Below are positions 44,529 to 52,539 of a DNA stretch of 64,000 nucleotides, one piece after another. Position numbers and translations under genes: made by a program. Origin of the DNA: Ferruginibacter albus (GTDB taxonomy: Bacteria; Bacteroidota; Bacteroidia; Chitinophagales; Chitinophagaceae); contig NZ_CP083388.1 in NCBI RefSeq assembly GCF_020042285.1, positions 1,266,001 through 1,330,000 of the forward strand, written 5' to 3'. A model generated the notes under the pieces. That model searched no databases. It was not told where the DNA came from and saw nothing but the letters and a program-made list of their open reading frames with translations. Each line of letters begins with the position of its first letter. Position 1 is the stretch's first letter.

Positions 44529-44555
44529 GTTGCTCCCCTCTATGTATGCAGCCAT

Positions 44556-44573
44556 GTTTTGACCCCTCAAAAC
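44556..44573. promoter_or_regulatory. Palindromic operator candidate
   Basis: GTTTTGA-CCCC-TCAAAAC, a perfect 7-bp inverted repeat 28 bases upstream of the chosen HTH start. Autoregulation by the HTH protein is a reasonable guess. Confidence 0.45.
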
Positions 44574-44919
44574 TTTGGCTTATGAAATCAGAATATACCA
44601 AATTCTGTTAAACAAAGATTTCAACTTCGTCGACTTGATGCCGAACAAAGCTATTTGTGTCAGTCAAGAAATTTTCTGTTAGTAAAAGGAGTTTGGTTTG
44701 AAATTTTTTGATAGACGATTGATCCGAATCGATATGAGTGGAGGAGATTTTTCTTTAAGACACAATATTGTGCATACAAATATATTCGAATTTGATTACA
44801 CAAGTATTCAACGAAAGGTAAGGGATTCGAATCTGTTTATATAAGCCCAGGAATTAAACCGGAACCGTAAACTATGTTGTGGTTTACTTAGATAATAGTA
44901 AAACATTAATTATAGCGTT
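44574..44919. other. Intergenic region, 346 bases, with a doubtful small frame
   Basis: AT-rich stretch between two minus-strand genes. On the plus strand a 48-codon frame (44698-44844) starts at TTG with an AAAGGAG site seven bases before it (LKFFDRRLIRIDMSGGDFSL ...), with an inner ATG at 44734. It has no recognisable product and may be chance. No terminator or repeat seen. Confidence 0.25.
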
Positions 44920-46098
44920 TTAATATACAAAACCTTCTACCAATTTATCTGACGGAAAAAGTACACCTAATCTTTTAGTTTTTTTATTAATACCTGGCAT
45001 ACGATCAGACATTAATTGTACAAATATCTTTAGTGAATTTGAATCCATTGCCATTAAGATAAGCTCGATAAGATCGGAAATTGTTTGAAAGTCTTCTATA
45101 GCTTTTGAACGTTCAACATTTGTGCAATAGTTCCGCATCATTCTTCTAATCATTCCCTCATCATTTTCAAACAGTGGAATAGTATTTTGGTCAAACCATA
45201 CATCTTCGACAATGAGTTTATAAGGATCAATGTTTCCATGTAAAAAATCATTCCTTTTATTCATTAGAGTATGAAATTTTTTAAATGCGTTGCTGCTGTA
45301 ATCAATTTGATTTGGAAAACACGTGCAATGTAAATGTAATGTCTTAACCCTGATATCTATATGATCTCTAATCAATCCTTCATAAAGTCTTTCATCATTT
45401 TTATATTCGTCCTTGCGAAAAACTAATAGTATTAAATTAATAAATGATTCCGCCATAACGGGACAAAGCATTCTTATTGTAGTTCCTAAAGAAGCAGCTT
45501 TGCTTATATTTTTTGTCCATTTTTCTAAATCTTTTTGATACTTATTAATATCTTCTTTCGATTTAGGTGTACCGGTCTGCACTTCTTCCAAATTCAGCTT
45601 TTCCAATTGCTGAATGTATCCTTGTAAAGTATGTTCTATTCTTGTGAAGGGATTAATAAATAAGGACCATTGCTCAAACTTCGATTGCACTTCTTTCATC
45701 TCTTTATCGTATTTTTTGAAGTCCTTTTTTATATTACTAACCAATGCATCCCAATCATTATTTGACAAAGTAGTGTTATCTGAAGTTTTAATTGAAAATT
45801 CAAGTACTGATGTTTTACCCCAAATATTTATAAACGAATCTTTTGTTGATAGCGCATATTGCCAATGTATTATATTGTCGGAAGTTGGATTTTTTAGAAA
45901 CATGACAAAGCCATTTGGAGGTCCAAATCTCGCGTTTAGATATTTGTATAATGCTAAAGGAGAAATAGTCCTTGATATATTTTGCCATCCTTGGGCTGGC
46001 AAATTTTCTTTTTTTTCACTATTTTGTTTTGCAATAGCAACCTGTTTCTCCATGGGTACCAATTGCCAATTGTCAATGTTTAGAATTTGATCTATCAT
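44920..46098 (-). CDS. Hypothetical protein with HEPN-like R-x4-H motif
   Basis: 392 residues from the ATG at 46098 (MIDQILNIDNWQLVPMEKQ). The N-terminal third is mixed alpha/beta; residues ~125-200 look coiled (KKDFKKYDKEMKEVQSKFEQW); the C-terminal half is helical and contains HTLMNKRNDFLHGNIDP, with RNDFLH at 282-287 fitting the R-x4-6-H motif of HEPN ribonucleases. The flanking helices (AESFINLILLVFRK; EDFQTISDLIELILMAM) fit a HEPN four-helix bundle. HEPN proteins are frequent toxins and defence RNases. No antitoxin-like nucleotidyltransferase is adjacent. The gene is AT-rich (about 30% G+C in a sampled line) and monocistronic. Function unproven. Confidence 0.6.
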   Translation of the reverse strand: MIDQILNIDNWQLVPMEKQVAIAKQNSEKKENLPAQGWQNISRTISPLALYKYLNARFGPPNGFVMFLKNPTSDNIIHWQYALSTKDSFINIWGKTSVLEFSIKTSDNTTLSNNDWDALVSNIKKDFKKYDKEMKEVQSKFEQWSLFINPFTRIEHTLQGYIQQLEKLNLEEVQTGTPKSKEDINKYQKDLEKWTKNISKAASLGTTIRMLCPVMAESFINLILLVFRKDEYKNDERLYEGLIRDHIDIRVKTLHLHCTCFPNQIDYSSNAFKKFHTLMNKRNDFLHGNIDPYKLIVEDVWFDQNTIPLFENDEGMIRRMMRNYCTNVERSKAIEDFQTISDLIELILMAMDSNSLKIFVQLMSDRMPGINKKTKRLGVLFPSDKLVEGFVY

Positions 46099-46265
46099 GA
46101 TATACCATTTGTACATCCGAAATTAGATATAAATTTATAGCAACATAAAAAATAACAATTGTGGGGGCATTTCCATTCTCTCCGCAAATATTTTCAAATG
46201 GGTCGCCCACATTTCAAACGATAAGAGTGCGACCCATTCTGGATTTTGGGTGTGTCCAATTATTT

Positions 46266-46514
46266 TTAGTTGAAATTTACCTTTTTAAGTCGGTTGGCAA
46301 TGGCTTTGGCAATAAGTTGTTTTTTGTCAGGTATCTCAAACCAGAAGAAATTTTGAGGTTCAATCTCATAAAAATTGAAGGGATAGGACTTTTTATCGCT
46401 TGCATCCAGCACGACATGAATCTGCGGATAATTCTGCATTTTAAATTTATGTGCGCTCGCAGTATATTGCTTGCCGTCAATCGTTATATTAAATTCTGCA
46501 TTCTCTACTTTCAT
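46266..46514 (-). CDS. Small hypothetical protein
   Basis: 82 residues from the ATG at 46514 (MKVENAEFNITIDGKQYTA); the frame stays open for ten codons upstream but overlaps the cupin gene. Predicted beta-strand-rich N-terminal half and a basic C-terminus (AIANRLKKVNFN). No family recognised. It begins 11 bases after the cupin stop, so it is probably the last gene of the ligD-cupin operon. Confidence 0.6.
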   Translation of the reverse strand: MKVENAEFNITIDGKQYTASAHKFKMQNYPQIHVVLDASDKKSYPFNFYEIEPQNFFWFEIPDKKQLIAKAIANRLKKVNFN

Positions 46515-46525
46515 ACACTTTAAAT

Positions 46526-47068
46526 TTAAGACAATTTTTTCCAATAGCTTTTTAAAAATCCTTCTAGACCAAACACCGGATCTTGTTTTGGTAGAGACAG
46601 ATCTTCAATACGTGGCAGCGCTTTTTTAAGTTCCTCTGCTGTACCGTGGTTTATGTCGTAATTTTTGCCTTGTGGATAAGCACCGATGCAGACAAAATCT
46701 GCTGAATGTTTGGTACACTTGTGACCCGTTCCCGCAGGTAAGATCAGGAGATCGCCTTTTTCGACCGTCAATCTTTTGCCGTTAGGTCCACCAAGGATTA
46801 CATTGGCACTGCCGCTTGAAATGCCCAGCGCTTCGTGTGCATTGCTATGATAATGATGAAAATCATAGATACCATTTCGCCATGTGTTGCTCCACCCGTT
46901 GCGCAAAAAAATTGCCTGAATAATTTCAGAAGCATTGTCTTTGCCACGCGGCAATTTAAAGACATCCTTATAAATAAGGACAGGCAAATCACTATTAGGA
47001 AAGTTCCCGTTTTTCTCAAGATGCCATTCAATAATATGCGGATTGGTATTTGTGCGAGTGTTCTTCAT
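46526..47068 (-). CDS. Cupin-domain protein
   Basis: 180 residues. A cupin barrel covers residues ~60-135: DFHHYHSNAHEALGISSGSA is motif 1 (two His and Glu ligands) and VEKGDLLILPAGTGHK is motif 2 with the last His. YjlB-like architecture. Metal-dependent enzyme or sensor with unknown substrate. The ATGA overlap with ligD's stop shows that it belongs to the ligD transcript. Confidence 0.82.
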   Translation of the reverse strand: MKNTRTNTNPHIIEWHLEKNGNFPNSDLPVLIYKDVFKLPRGKDNASEIIQAIFLRNGWSNTWRNGIYDFHHYHSNAHEALGISSGSANVILGGPNGKRLTVEKGDLLILPAGTGHKCTKHSADFVCIGAYPQGKNYDINHGTAEELKKALPRIEDLSLPKQDPVFGLEGFLKSYWKKLS

Positions 47069-49797
47069 GATGCTGTTTCAAATTTCTTTATGGCTTTTTG
47101 CATGTCAATGCCTTTACCGATGACGGGTTTGAAAATATCTCCTTCCGACCTTATTCGGTCGACGGCATTCATGATTGTGAAGTCAGACATTTTAAGCCCG
47201 GGCTTTACTTCATCCCAATGAAGGGGCATGGAAACCGTCGCACCTGGCTTTGGTCTTACAGAGTAGGGCGCGGAGACAGTAGCTTGGGGTCTGTTTTGTA
47301 AGAAGTCGATGTACATTTTACCTTTGCGGTCTTTAACCGTTCTTTCAATGCTTGTAAATTTTGGTAATTGTTCATGCACCATTCTTGCAATAACGCGCGC
47401 AAATTCTTTCGACTGTTCGTAAGTATATTTCGCACCTAAAGGTATATAGATATGCATGCCTGTTGAGCCGCTGGTTTTGGGATAACCTTCTATGCCAAGG
47501 CTTTCAAGAATATCCTTTGTAACCCGTGCTGCCTCTATCACCTGATCGAAGGTGTTCTTGGCAGGGTCTAAGTCGATAATGCACCAATCCGGATAATCTT
47601 CTTTTTGCACGCGGCTGTGCCAAGGATTCATTTCGATGCAACCAAGTGAAGCCATGTATAAAAGGCTTGCTTCGTCCTTTGCGACGAGATACTTACGGTC
47701 ACGGTTATCTGCATCACTGTGATATAAAAAAGTTTCGAGCCAATCCGGCGCTTTACCAGTAATATCTTTAAAGAAAAAACTTTGTCCCGTAATGCCGTCA
47801 GGATGCCGTAACATAGATTGCGGGCGGTCTTTGAGATAGGGCAATATATACGGTGCAACCTGATAATAATAATTTAGTAAGTCGCGCTTGGTGATTTTTT
47901 CTTTAGGCCAATAGAGTTTGTGAAGATTGTTAAACTTCAATTCATGACCATTTATTTGCCGGACTTGCGTGTCGTCTGTTGGATTTAGAAGTGTCTTTCT
48001 TTCTGTCTTGCCTCGTGCAGTAATAACATTACTTTTATGAAGTGCGTTCGTTTCTTTCACCGTCTTCGTTGTTACTTTTGCTTTTTCACGCACGACTTCG
48101 GAAGCTTTTTTATCGATACGCATTCCCTCAAAAGAAGGATGACGCATGATGCCGTCCGACGTCATTTCGGTAAATGCTACCTCGCAAACAAGAATAGGCT
48201 TAAGCCAAGTCGCCGTTGCATGAGGTGGATTAGGTCTGAATCTTGAAGGTTTGTTGATATCGGGGGTTTCATTGAAAGGTGGTGTTTTGATGATGAGTTT
48301 TTTAAATTTTGCAAGCATTTCCTTTTGTGTCTTGTCATTAAAGCCCGTACCGACCTTTCCCGTATAGATGAGTTTGCCGTTTTCGTGTACACCTACTAAT
48401 AAGGCACTAAAAGCTTTAGAGCTATCATCATTCTTTGTATATCCGCCGATAACCATCTCCTGTCTTTTATTGGCTTTAATTTTCAGCCAGTCTTTTGAAC
48501 GATCGCCTGTCGCGTAAACACTGTCGGCTCTTTTAGCAATGATGCCTTCCAAGCCTGTTTTTTTGGCAACCTCAAAAAATTCTATTCCTGATTCCTGAAA
48601 AGCTTTGCTAATCTTGATAATTCCATCGTCAGGTATATTGGCTTCAAGAAGGGCACGCCTTTCTGTAAGTGGTAAACCTCTTAAATCCTTGCCATCGAGC
48701 CAGAGCATGTCAAAGAGATAATAATAAAGCTCGCCATCTGCTTCGCTGCGCCAGTTTTGTAAAGCGCCAAAATTTGAAATGCCGTTTTCATCTACCACAA
48801 CAATTTCTCCGTCTACGACGGTATTAATTTTCCATTTTTTTAAAGCATCAAAAACAGGATAAAATTTTTCGGCAAAGGACTTTTCATTTCTGGACTGCAG
48901 GACGACTTTGTTACCGTTCATAAATGCCACGGCACGATAGCCATCCCATTTCACCTCATAAAGCCAGCCTTCATCTTCAAAGGGCTTGTCTACCAAAGTC
49001 GCCAGCATGGGCTTAATTGTTGAAAAGAATTTTCCTTTTGGGGCAGCTTTTAAAATCTCATCAGAAGATTTTCTGCCTGAAGTTTGCTCTGCTTTTTCTT
49101 TTTCTTTGTCTTTTTTATTGCGCAAGCTTGCCTTTTTTACGGCTGGTCTTTTGTTGAGAGAGACTTCTTTTTTGCTTTTCGTTTTTGCTTCCTTTACACG
49201 CTTAGAGCCATAGAAGTTTGTAGTTGTCTTTTCAACCTGTGCCAAAGTCTTTTTTGAAAGAACGGACTTGTCTTTCAGGGTGATATCTTCTTTGGATGCG
49301 TAGTTATCTTTTATCTTGAACAACAGCCAGGCATTTTCGCCGCGTGCTGTTGACTTCACAAGTGCATAATCACCTTTAAGCTTTGATCCATTCAAGGTGA
49401 ACTTCAATTTTCCTTGATGCAATTGACGGCGTAACTCTTTATCCTGTGCGCTCTTGTCGCCATCTTTTTTTTCGGTAGGTGAATAATATCCTTCATCCCA
49501 GACAATCACTGTTCCGGCGCCGTAGCCGCTTGGAATAATGCCTTCAAAATTCCTGTAATCGTAGGGATGGTCTTCGACCATCATCGCAAGTCTCTTGATG
49601 CTTGGATCAGTTGACGGGCCTTTGGGAACAGCCCAGCTTTTAAGAACACCTTCCATTTCAAGACGAAAATCGTAATGAAGATGCGAGGCGTCGTGTTTTT
49701 GAATGACGAAGCGCAGTTTTCCTGCTTCCGCCTTGCCACCTGTGGGTTCAGGGCTTTCCTTGAAATTCCGTTTCTTTTTATATGTGCTTAGACTCAT
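47065..49797 (-). CDS. ligD: ATP-dependent DNA ligase D (PE-ligase-polymerase)
   Basis: 910 residues from the ATG at 49797 (MSLSTYKKKRNFKESPEP); a much longer frame upstream is hydrophobic nonsense. Domain order is 3'-phosphoesterase (residues ~25-165: QKHDASHLHYDFRLEMEG), a lysine-rich linker, adenylating ligase (catalytic Lys283 in YEVKWDGYRA; LEGIIAKRADSVY), and primase/polymerase (from ~610: LKDRPQSMLRHPDG; IIDLDPAKNTFDQV; KTSGSTGMHIYIPLG). This is the complete three-activity NHEJ enzyme. Its normal partner Ku is not found anywhere in the window. Transcribed divergently from the SRAP pair across a control region with stacked inverted repeats. Confidence 0.93.
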   Translation of the reverse strand: MSLSTYKKKRNFKESPEPTGGKAEAGKLRFVIQKHDASHLHYDFRLEMEGVLKSWAVPKGPSTDPSIKRLAMMVEDHPYDYRNFEGIIPSGYGAGTVIVWDEGYYSPTEKKDGDKSAQDKELRRQLHQGKLKFTLNGSKLKGDYALVKSTARGENAWLLFKIKDNYASKEDITLKDKSVLSKKTLAQVEKTTTNFYGSKRVKEAKTKSKKEVSLNKRPAVKKASLRNKKDKEKEKAEQTSGRKSSDEILKAAPKGKFFSTIKPMLATLVDKPFEDEGWLYEVKWDGYRAVAFMNGNKVVLQSRNEKSFAEKFYPVFDALKKWKINTVVDGEIVVVDENGISNFGALQNWRSEADGELYYYLFDMLWLDGKDLRGLPLTERRALLEANIPDDGIIKISKAFQESGIEFFEVAKKTGLEGIIAKRADSVYATGDRSKDWLKIKANKRQEMVIGGYTKNDDSSKAFSALLVGVHENGKLIYTGKVGTGFNDKTQKEMLAKFKKLIIKTPPFNETPDINKPSRFRPNPPHATATWLKPILVCEVAFTEMTSDGIMRHPSFEGMRIDKKASEVVREKAKVTTKTVKETNALHKSNVITARGKTERKTLLNPTDDTQVRQINGHELKFNNLHKLYWPKEKITKRDLLNYYYQVAPYILPYLKDRPQSMLRHPDGITGQSFFFKDITGKAPDWLETFLYHSDADNRDRKYLVAKDEASLLYMASLGCIEMNPWHSRVQKEDYPDWCIIDLDPAKNTFDQVIEAARVTKDILESLGIEGYPKTSGSTGMHIYIPLGAKYTYEQSKEFARVIARMVHEQLPKFTSIERTVKDRKGKMYIDFLQNRPQATVSAPYSVRPKPGATVSMPLHWDEVKPGLKMSDFTIMNAVDRIRSEGDIFKPVIGKGIDMQKAIKKFETAS

Positions 49798-49815
49798 CGT
49801 ATCGCCTTTTGATGA

Positions 49816-49890
49816 TTGCCAATGCTCGGCAACATAAAAGGTTGCTATATATGTGCCAAAAAGTTGGCATTCACCCGTATAGTTGGTGAA
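49816..49890. promoter_or_regulatory. Stacked inverted repeats between ligD and the SRAP operon
   Basis: Three inverted repeats lie in the 111-base divergent region: TTGCC/GGCAA at 49816-49832, TGCCAA-AAAG-TTGGCA at 49854-49869, and TTCACC/GGTGAA at 49870-49890. The middle one resembles half of the 19-bp dnaE/alkB palindrome but its spacing differs by a base. They are likely operators for co-regulation of the two transcripts. Confidence 0.45.
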
Positions 49891-49908
49891 AATCATTAAA
49901 TTTATTGA

Positions 49909-50154
49909 ATGAATGATGTGCCAAAAACCTTTGATCTGGATTTCAATGATATCAAGTTGCGTGTGAACCGCCATAGCATTGCTAATCACGTCGTTTATCA
50001 AATAGTTTTTTCAGACAGAAGGGAGCCTCTTGTTTTAACAAGAGCGCTAAAGGATAGCACAGAAATATTTTGGACCTCTGTTCCCGAAGGACGGCAAAGG
50101 GAAGCCGAGCAATTCGGTCCTTTGATTGAGAACTATATAAAAACCTTGAATTAA
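49909..50154 (+). CDS. Small hypothetical protein preceding the SRAP gene
   Basis: 81 residues (VYQIVFSDRREPLVLTRALK; DSTEIFWTSVPEGRQREA). Beta-rich small domain with no named family. Its stop is one base before the SRAP start, so they form a two-gene operon; a helper of the SRAP protein or an unrelated passenger. Confidence 0.65.
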   Translation: MNDVPKTFDLDFNDIKLRVNRHSIANHVVYQIVFSDRREPLVLTRALKDSTEIFWTSVPEGRQREAEQFGPLIENYIKTLN

Positions 50155-50155
50155 G

Positions 50156-50962
50156 ATGTGCTATTATAACGGACAAAAGGTAACACGCGCGGAATACATA
50201 CGCCTTAAAAATCTTGAAAAGCTGGTGGCGAACTATGATTTCCTGAACAGGGATTTGGATATTGGTTTTGACTATGGACTGAATGCCGTTTTAAAACCGA
50301 TTGAAGGCAAGGAAGATTTCGACATCGTTCAAATGGAATGGGGATTTATTCCTCACTATGTTCCTAATAGGGAAGAACTTCTCAAAATGCGCAAAGGTGG
50401 CGTTAATCCGAAGACAGGAAAGTTTGACCCGCCCATTCTCACGCTTAATGCGATCGGTGAAGAGATGTTTCAGAAAGTATCTTATAAAAAATCTGCTTAC
50501 GAACGAAGGTGTCTTGTATTGTCGTCCGGCTTTTACGAATGGCGACATATTTATCCAAAGAATAAACGGACAGGCGCGCCGCTTAAAACGGCTGTAAAAT
50601 ATCCTTATCATATATACTTGCCTGGCAAAGAATATTTTTTCATGGCAGGTATCTGGACGCCTTGGACGGATAAGAATACAGGGGAACATGTAGAAAGCTT
50701 CGCGATCGTGACGACGAAAGCAAACAAACTCATGGAACAAGTCCATAACAGCAAAAAACGGATGCCGACAATATTAAATGAAGACCTTGCTTATGAATGG
50801 CTGTTTGGCAAGCTGGATGAAAAAAGAATTTCGGAGATAGCTGCGACACAATATCCATCAGAAGAAATGGCAGCACATCCAATTGCAAAAGATTTTATCA
50901 CTGCGCTAGAGCCTATGGCACAATGTGAATATGAAGACTTGCCTCCAATTGAAGGCTTTTAA
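50156..50962 (+). CDS. SRAP-domain protein (HMCES/YedK family)
   Basis: 268 residues. Cys2 directly after the initiator Met (MCYYNGQ) is the nucleophile that crosslinks to abasic sites. Other SRAP residues are Asn98 in LTLNAIGEEM, Glu128 in SSGFYEWRHI and the His in MAAHPIAKDF. The start is fixed by Cys2. It forms a protective thiazolidine with abasic sites in single-stranded DNA. This fits the neighbouring repair and translesion genes and the single-stranded transfer intermediates of the element. Confidence 0.92.
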   Translation: MCYYNGQKVTRAEYIRLKNLEKLVANYDFLNRDLDIGFDYGLNAVLKPIEGKEDFDIVQMEWGFIPHYVPNREELLKMRKGGVNPKTGKFDPPILTLNAIGEEMFQKVSYKKSAYERRCLVLSSGFYEWRHIYPKNKRTGAPLKTAVKYPYHIYLPGKEYFFMAGIWTPWTDKNTGEHVESFAIVTTKANKLMEQVHNSKKRMPTILNEDLAYEWLFGKLDEKRISEIAATQYPSEEMAAHPIAKDFITALEPMAQCEYEDLPPIEGF

Positions 50963-50976
50963 TTGAGAGGAGATTT

Positions 50977-51195
50977 TTAGTCGTAAGGAACATAAATGAT
51001 CTTGCCTTTTTTCTTAGCTTCCTCAACTTCTTTAACTAGTTTTTTTTCACTTTCAGTTTTTGGAGCTTTTTTACCGTTAGCAAGTTCTAAGTAAGATTTT
51101 TCCTTGTCTGACATTGCGTTTTGATTAAAATCCGGGCTCATTTGTTCCTCCTCGGTATTGGTTGGTCTATGGCCTCTACGGTATTTATGATTCAT
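50977..51195 (-). CDS. 72-residue protein coupled to the zeta-like kinase
   Basis: Its ATG overlaps the stop of the kinase gene (ATGA), so translation is coupled. Composition is extremely charged: RRGHRPTNTEEEQMSPD, then EKSYLELANGKKAPKTESEK and EVEEAKKKGKIIYVPYD. It looks disordered with one helix, like many small antitoxins, but there is no sequence match I can name. The toxin-first order is the opposite of epsilon-zeta. It could be an antitoxin or just a small accessory protein. Confidence 0.55.
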   Translation of the reverse strand: MNHKYRRGHRPTNTEEEQMSPDFNQNAMSDKEKSYLELANGKKAPKTESEKKLVKEVEEAKKKGKIIYVPYD

Positions 51196-51959
51196 AACCG
51201 TTTGTTTTTAAAATTTTCGTATAAATTTGGCTCATGTATCTGTAAGTTACGACCTTTTTGCTCAAGAATCAAGCGTGGATTATCTTTAATGTTTGTATCC
51301 CAAAGATAAAATTCATTAAAGAGTTCGTTTTCAATTAGTTGAGGAACTAGAATTGCTATCTCTTTATTCATACTTTTAATGAATTCAGGAGCCACGAACC
51401 TTCCCGTTTCTTCTCCTCTAATTACCGCAATTTCGAGACTTTTTTCAGTTTCTAGCGTCACATAATCCATTCTTATATAATAGCCGTTGTCATCAAATTC
51501 TTTCCAAACATCTCTTCTCAATTCAAGACTTCCGTCTGCAACGCCATCAAGGAGAATATCTATTTCATTTTTAATAGCTTCTCTTCTAATTCTTTTTGCA
51601 AGGTCTGAGCTTTCTTCGTGTACTATCATTGCTGCTTCCGGCATATGTTGAGTTATCATTAAATCATATTCTGGCAACTTTGTTTTTATGATATCAGGAT
51701 CAATTCTTAAGGCCGTTTGTGGATAGTTACAGTATTTGCTTTTTGAGAATGAAGATTTGGCATTTGCAGGTGCACCGCCAAGCATAAATACTTTACGTTC
51801 TCTACTAAAGGAACCAGTTAGTTGTGAACGAACAATTTCATCGTGCAGTTCTTCTCTCCATTCTCTATAAAGAAGATTACGTTGAAAGTAGAAGTGTTTG
51901 GTATCATCTCCTGACTCAAGAATGCTTTTGAGGAGATAGTTTAAATCTGGGCCAGCCAT
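51192..51959 (-). CDS. Zeta-toxin-family kinase-like protein with altered P-loop
   Basis: 255 residues. The zeta fold signature is present: Walker A-like GGAPANAKSS at 61-70, RIDPDIIKTKLPEYD (substrate-binding acidic residues), MIVHEESSDLAKRIRREAI, and ILLDGVADGS. The P-loop has Ala (position 67) where the GKS/GKT glycine is normal, which may weaken ATP binding. Zeta/PezT enzymes phosphorylate UDP-N-acetylglucosamine and block peptidoglycan synthesis. A 30-residue N-terminal helix precedes the fold. Followed by a coupled 72-residue gene, a possible antitoxin. Confidence 0.72.
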   Translation of the reverse strand: MAGPDLNYLLKSILESGDDTKHFYFQRNLLYREWREELHDEIVRSQLTGSFSRERKVFMLGGAPANAKSSFSKSKYCNYPQTALRIDPDIIKTKLPEYDLMITQHMPEAAMIVHEESSDLAKRIRREAIKNEIDILLDGVADGSLELRRDVWKEFDDNGYYIRMDYVTLETEKSLEIAVIRGEETGRFVAPEFIKSMNKEIAILVPQLIENELFNEFYLWDTNIKDNPRLILEQKGRNLQIHEPNLYENFKNKRL

Positions 51960-52007
51960 ATAAATATTTTGAGAAACATAAATATATATATAAATATCAA
52001 CTTCGCA

Positions 52008-52065
52008 TTAGGGATTGAAGCAAAGTACCGTGTACTGTGGAAAGCCCGGGCCGCAGGCAATGCCC
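52008..52065. repeat. REP-like hairpin element
   Basis: GGGATTGAAG ... AGTAC-CGT-GTACT ... GTGGAAAGCCCGGGCC: a GC-richer element with an internal perfect 5-bp stem (52024-52036), abutting the stop codon of the nuclease-like gene. The layout recalls REP-like hairpins common between Bacteroidota genes. No second copy in this window. Confidence 0.4.
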
Positions 52066-52539
52066 TTAATTTCTTTCCCAAATAACCTTCGCTATTTTTT
52101 TAAACTGGCTAACATTTAGTTGTCCTTTTTCATTTCTTGATTTTGAACCTGGTGCTGTTAAAGCTGCTTCTATTTTCTCTCTGCTTGCTTGATATATTTT
52201 TACGGGATTATATTCACTATCCAACCAAACAAAGTCTACCAAGTCCCATTCTTTTTTTAAGCTTATCCTTCCAAGTTTTTGACTTCTAGATTTTTCATTT
52301 GCGCTACGCCCCTTGATCTGTATCTTAAATTCTTTTCCTCCCGTTTTTTTTATTGCATCGTATCCTTCTTGTCTTGCTGGAGCTACTTCATAACCGAGTA
52401 ATCGGATGGCTTCGTATTCAGCAACTTCGCCAGTGATGCCAATTGGTCTTCCAGTTTTATTATAATATTCCACCGCTAATGGTCTAACTTCGGCTAAGAT
52501 TTTTTTAGCAGTCGTTATATATTCTTTTGTTGATATCAT
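52066..52539 (-). CDS. Small PD-(D/E)xK nuclease-like protein, partner of the cyclase-like gene
   Basis: 157 residues. The conserved pieces are GITGEVAEYEAIRLLGYEV (helix with Glu), GYDAI with Asp61, and FKIQIKGRS with Gln74-x-Lys76, a (D)-(E/Q)xK core of nuclease-like fold (DUF6998-like pattern). The Glu-to-Gln substitution occurs in some active family members. The start codon follows the stop of the upstream cyclase-like gene with no gap (TAAATG), so the two are translationally coupled. No sensor or membrane domain is present. Function unknown; an effector of the pair is plausible. Confidence 0.6.
   Translation of the reverse strand: MISTKEYITTAKKILAEVRPLAVEYYNKTGRPIGITGEVAEYEAIRLLGYEVAPARQEGYDAIKKTGGKEFKIQIKGRSANEKSRSQKLGRISLKKEWDLVDFVWLDSEYNPVKIYQASREKIEAALTAPGSKSRNEKGQLNVSQFKKIAKVIWERN

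Noticed and set aside
46161..46523. 120-codon plus-strand frame
   Set aside because: It is mostly antisense to the 82-residue minus-strand gene; the minus frame has a better start, spacing and operon position.
49798..50001. N-terminal extension of LigD
   Set aside because: The extra 68 residues match nothing in LigD, run through the three inverted repeats and overlap the divergent gene at 49909. The ATG at 49797 gives the family N-terminus.
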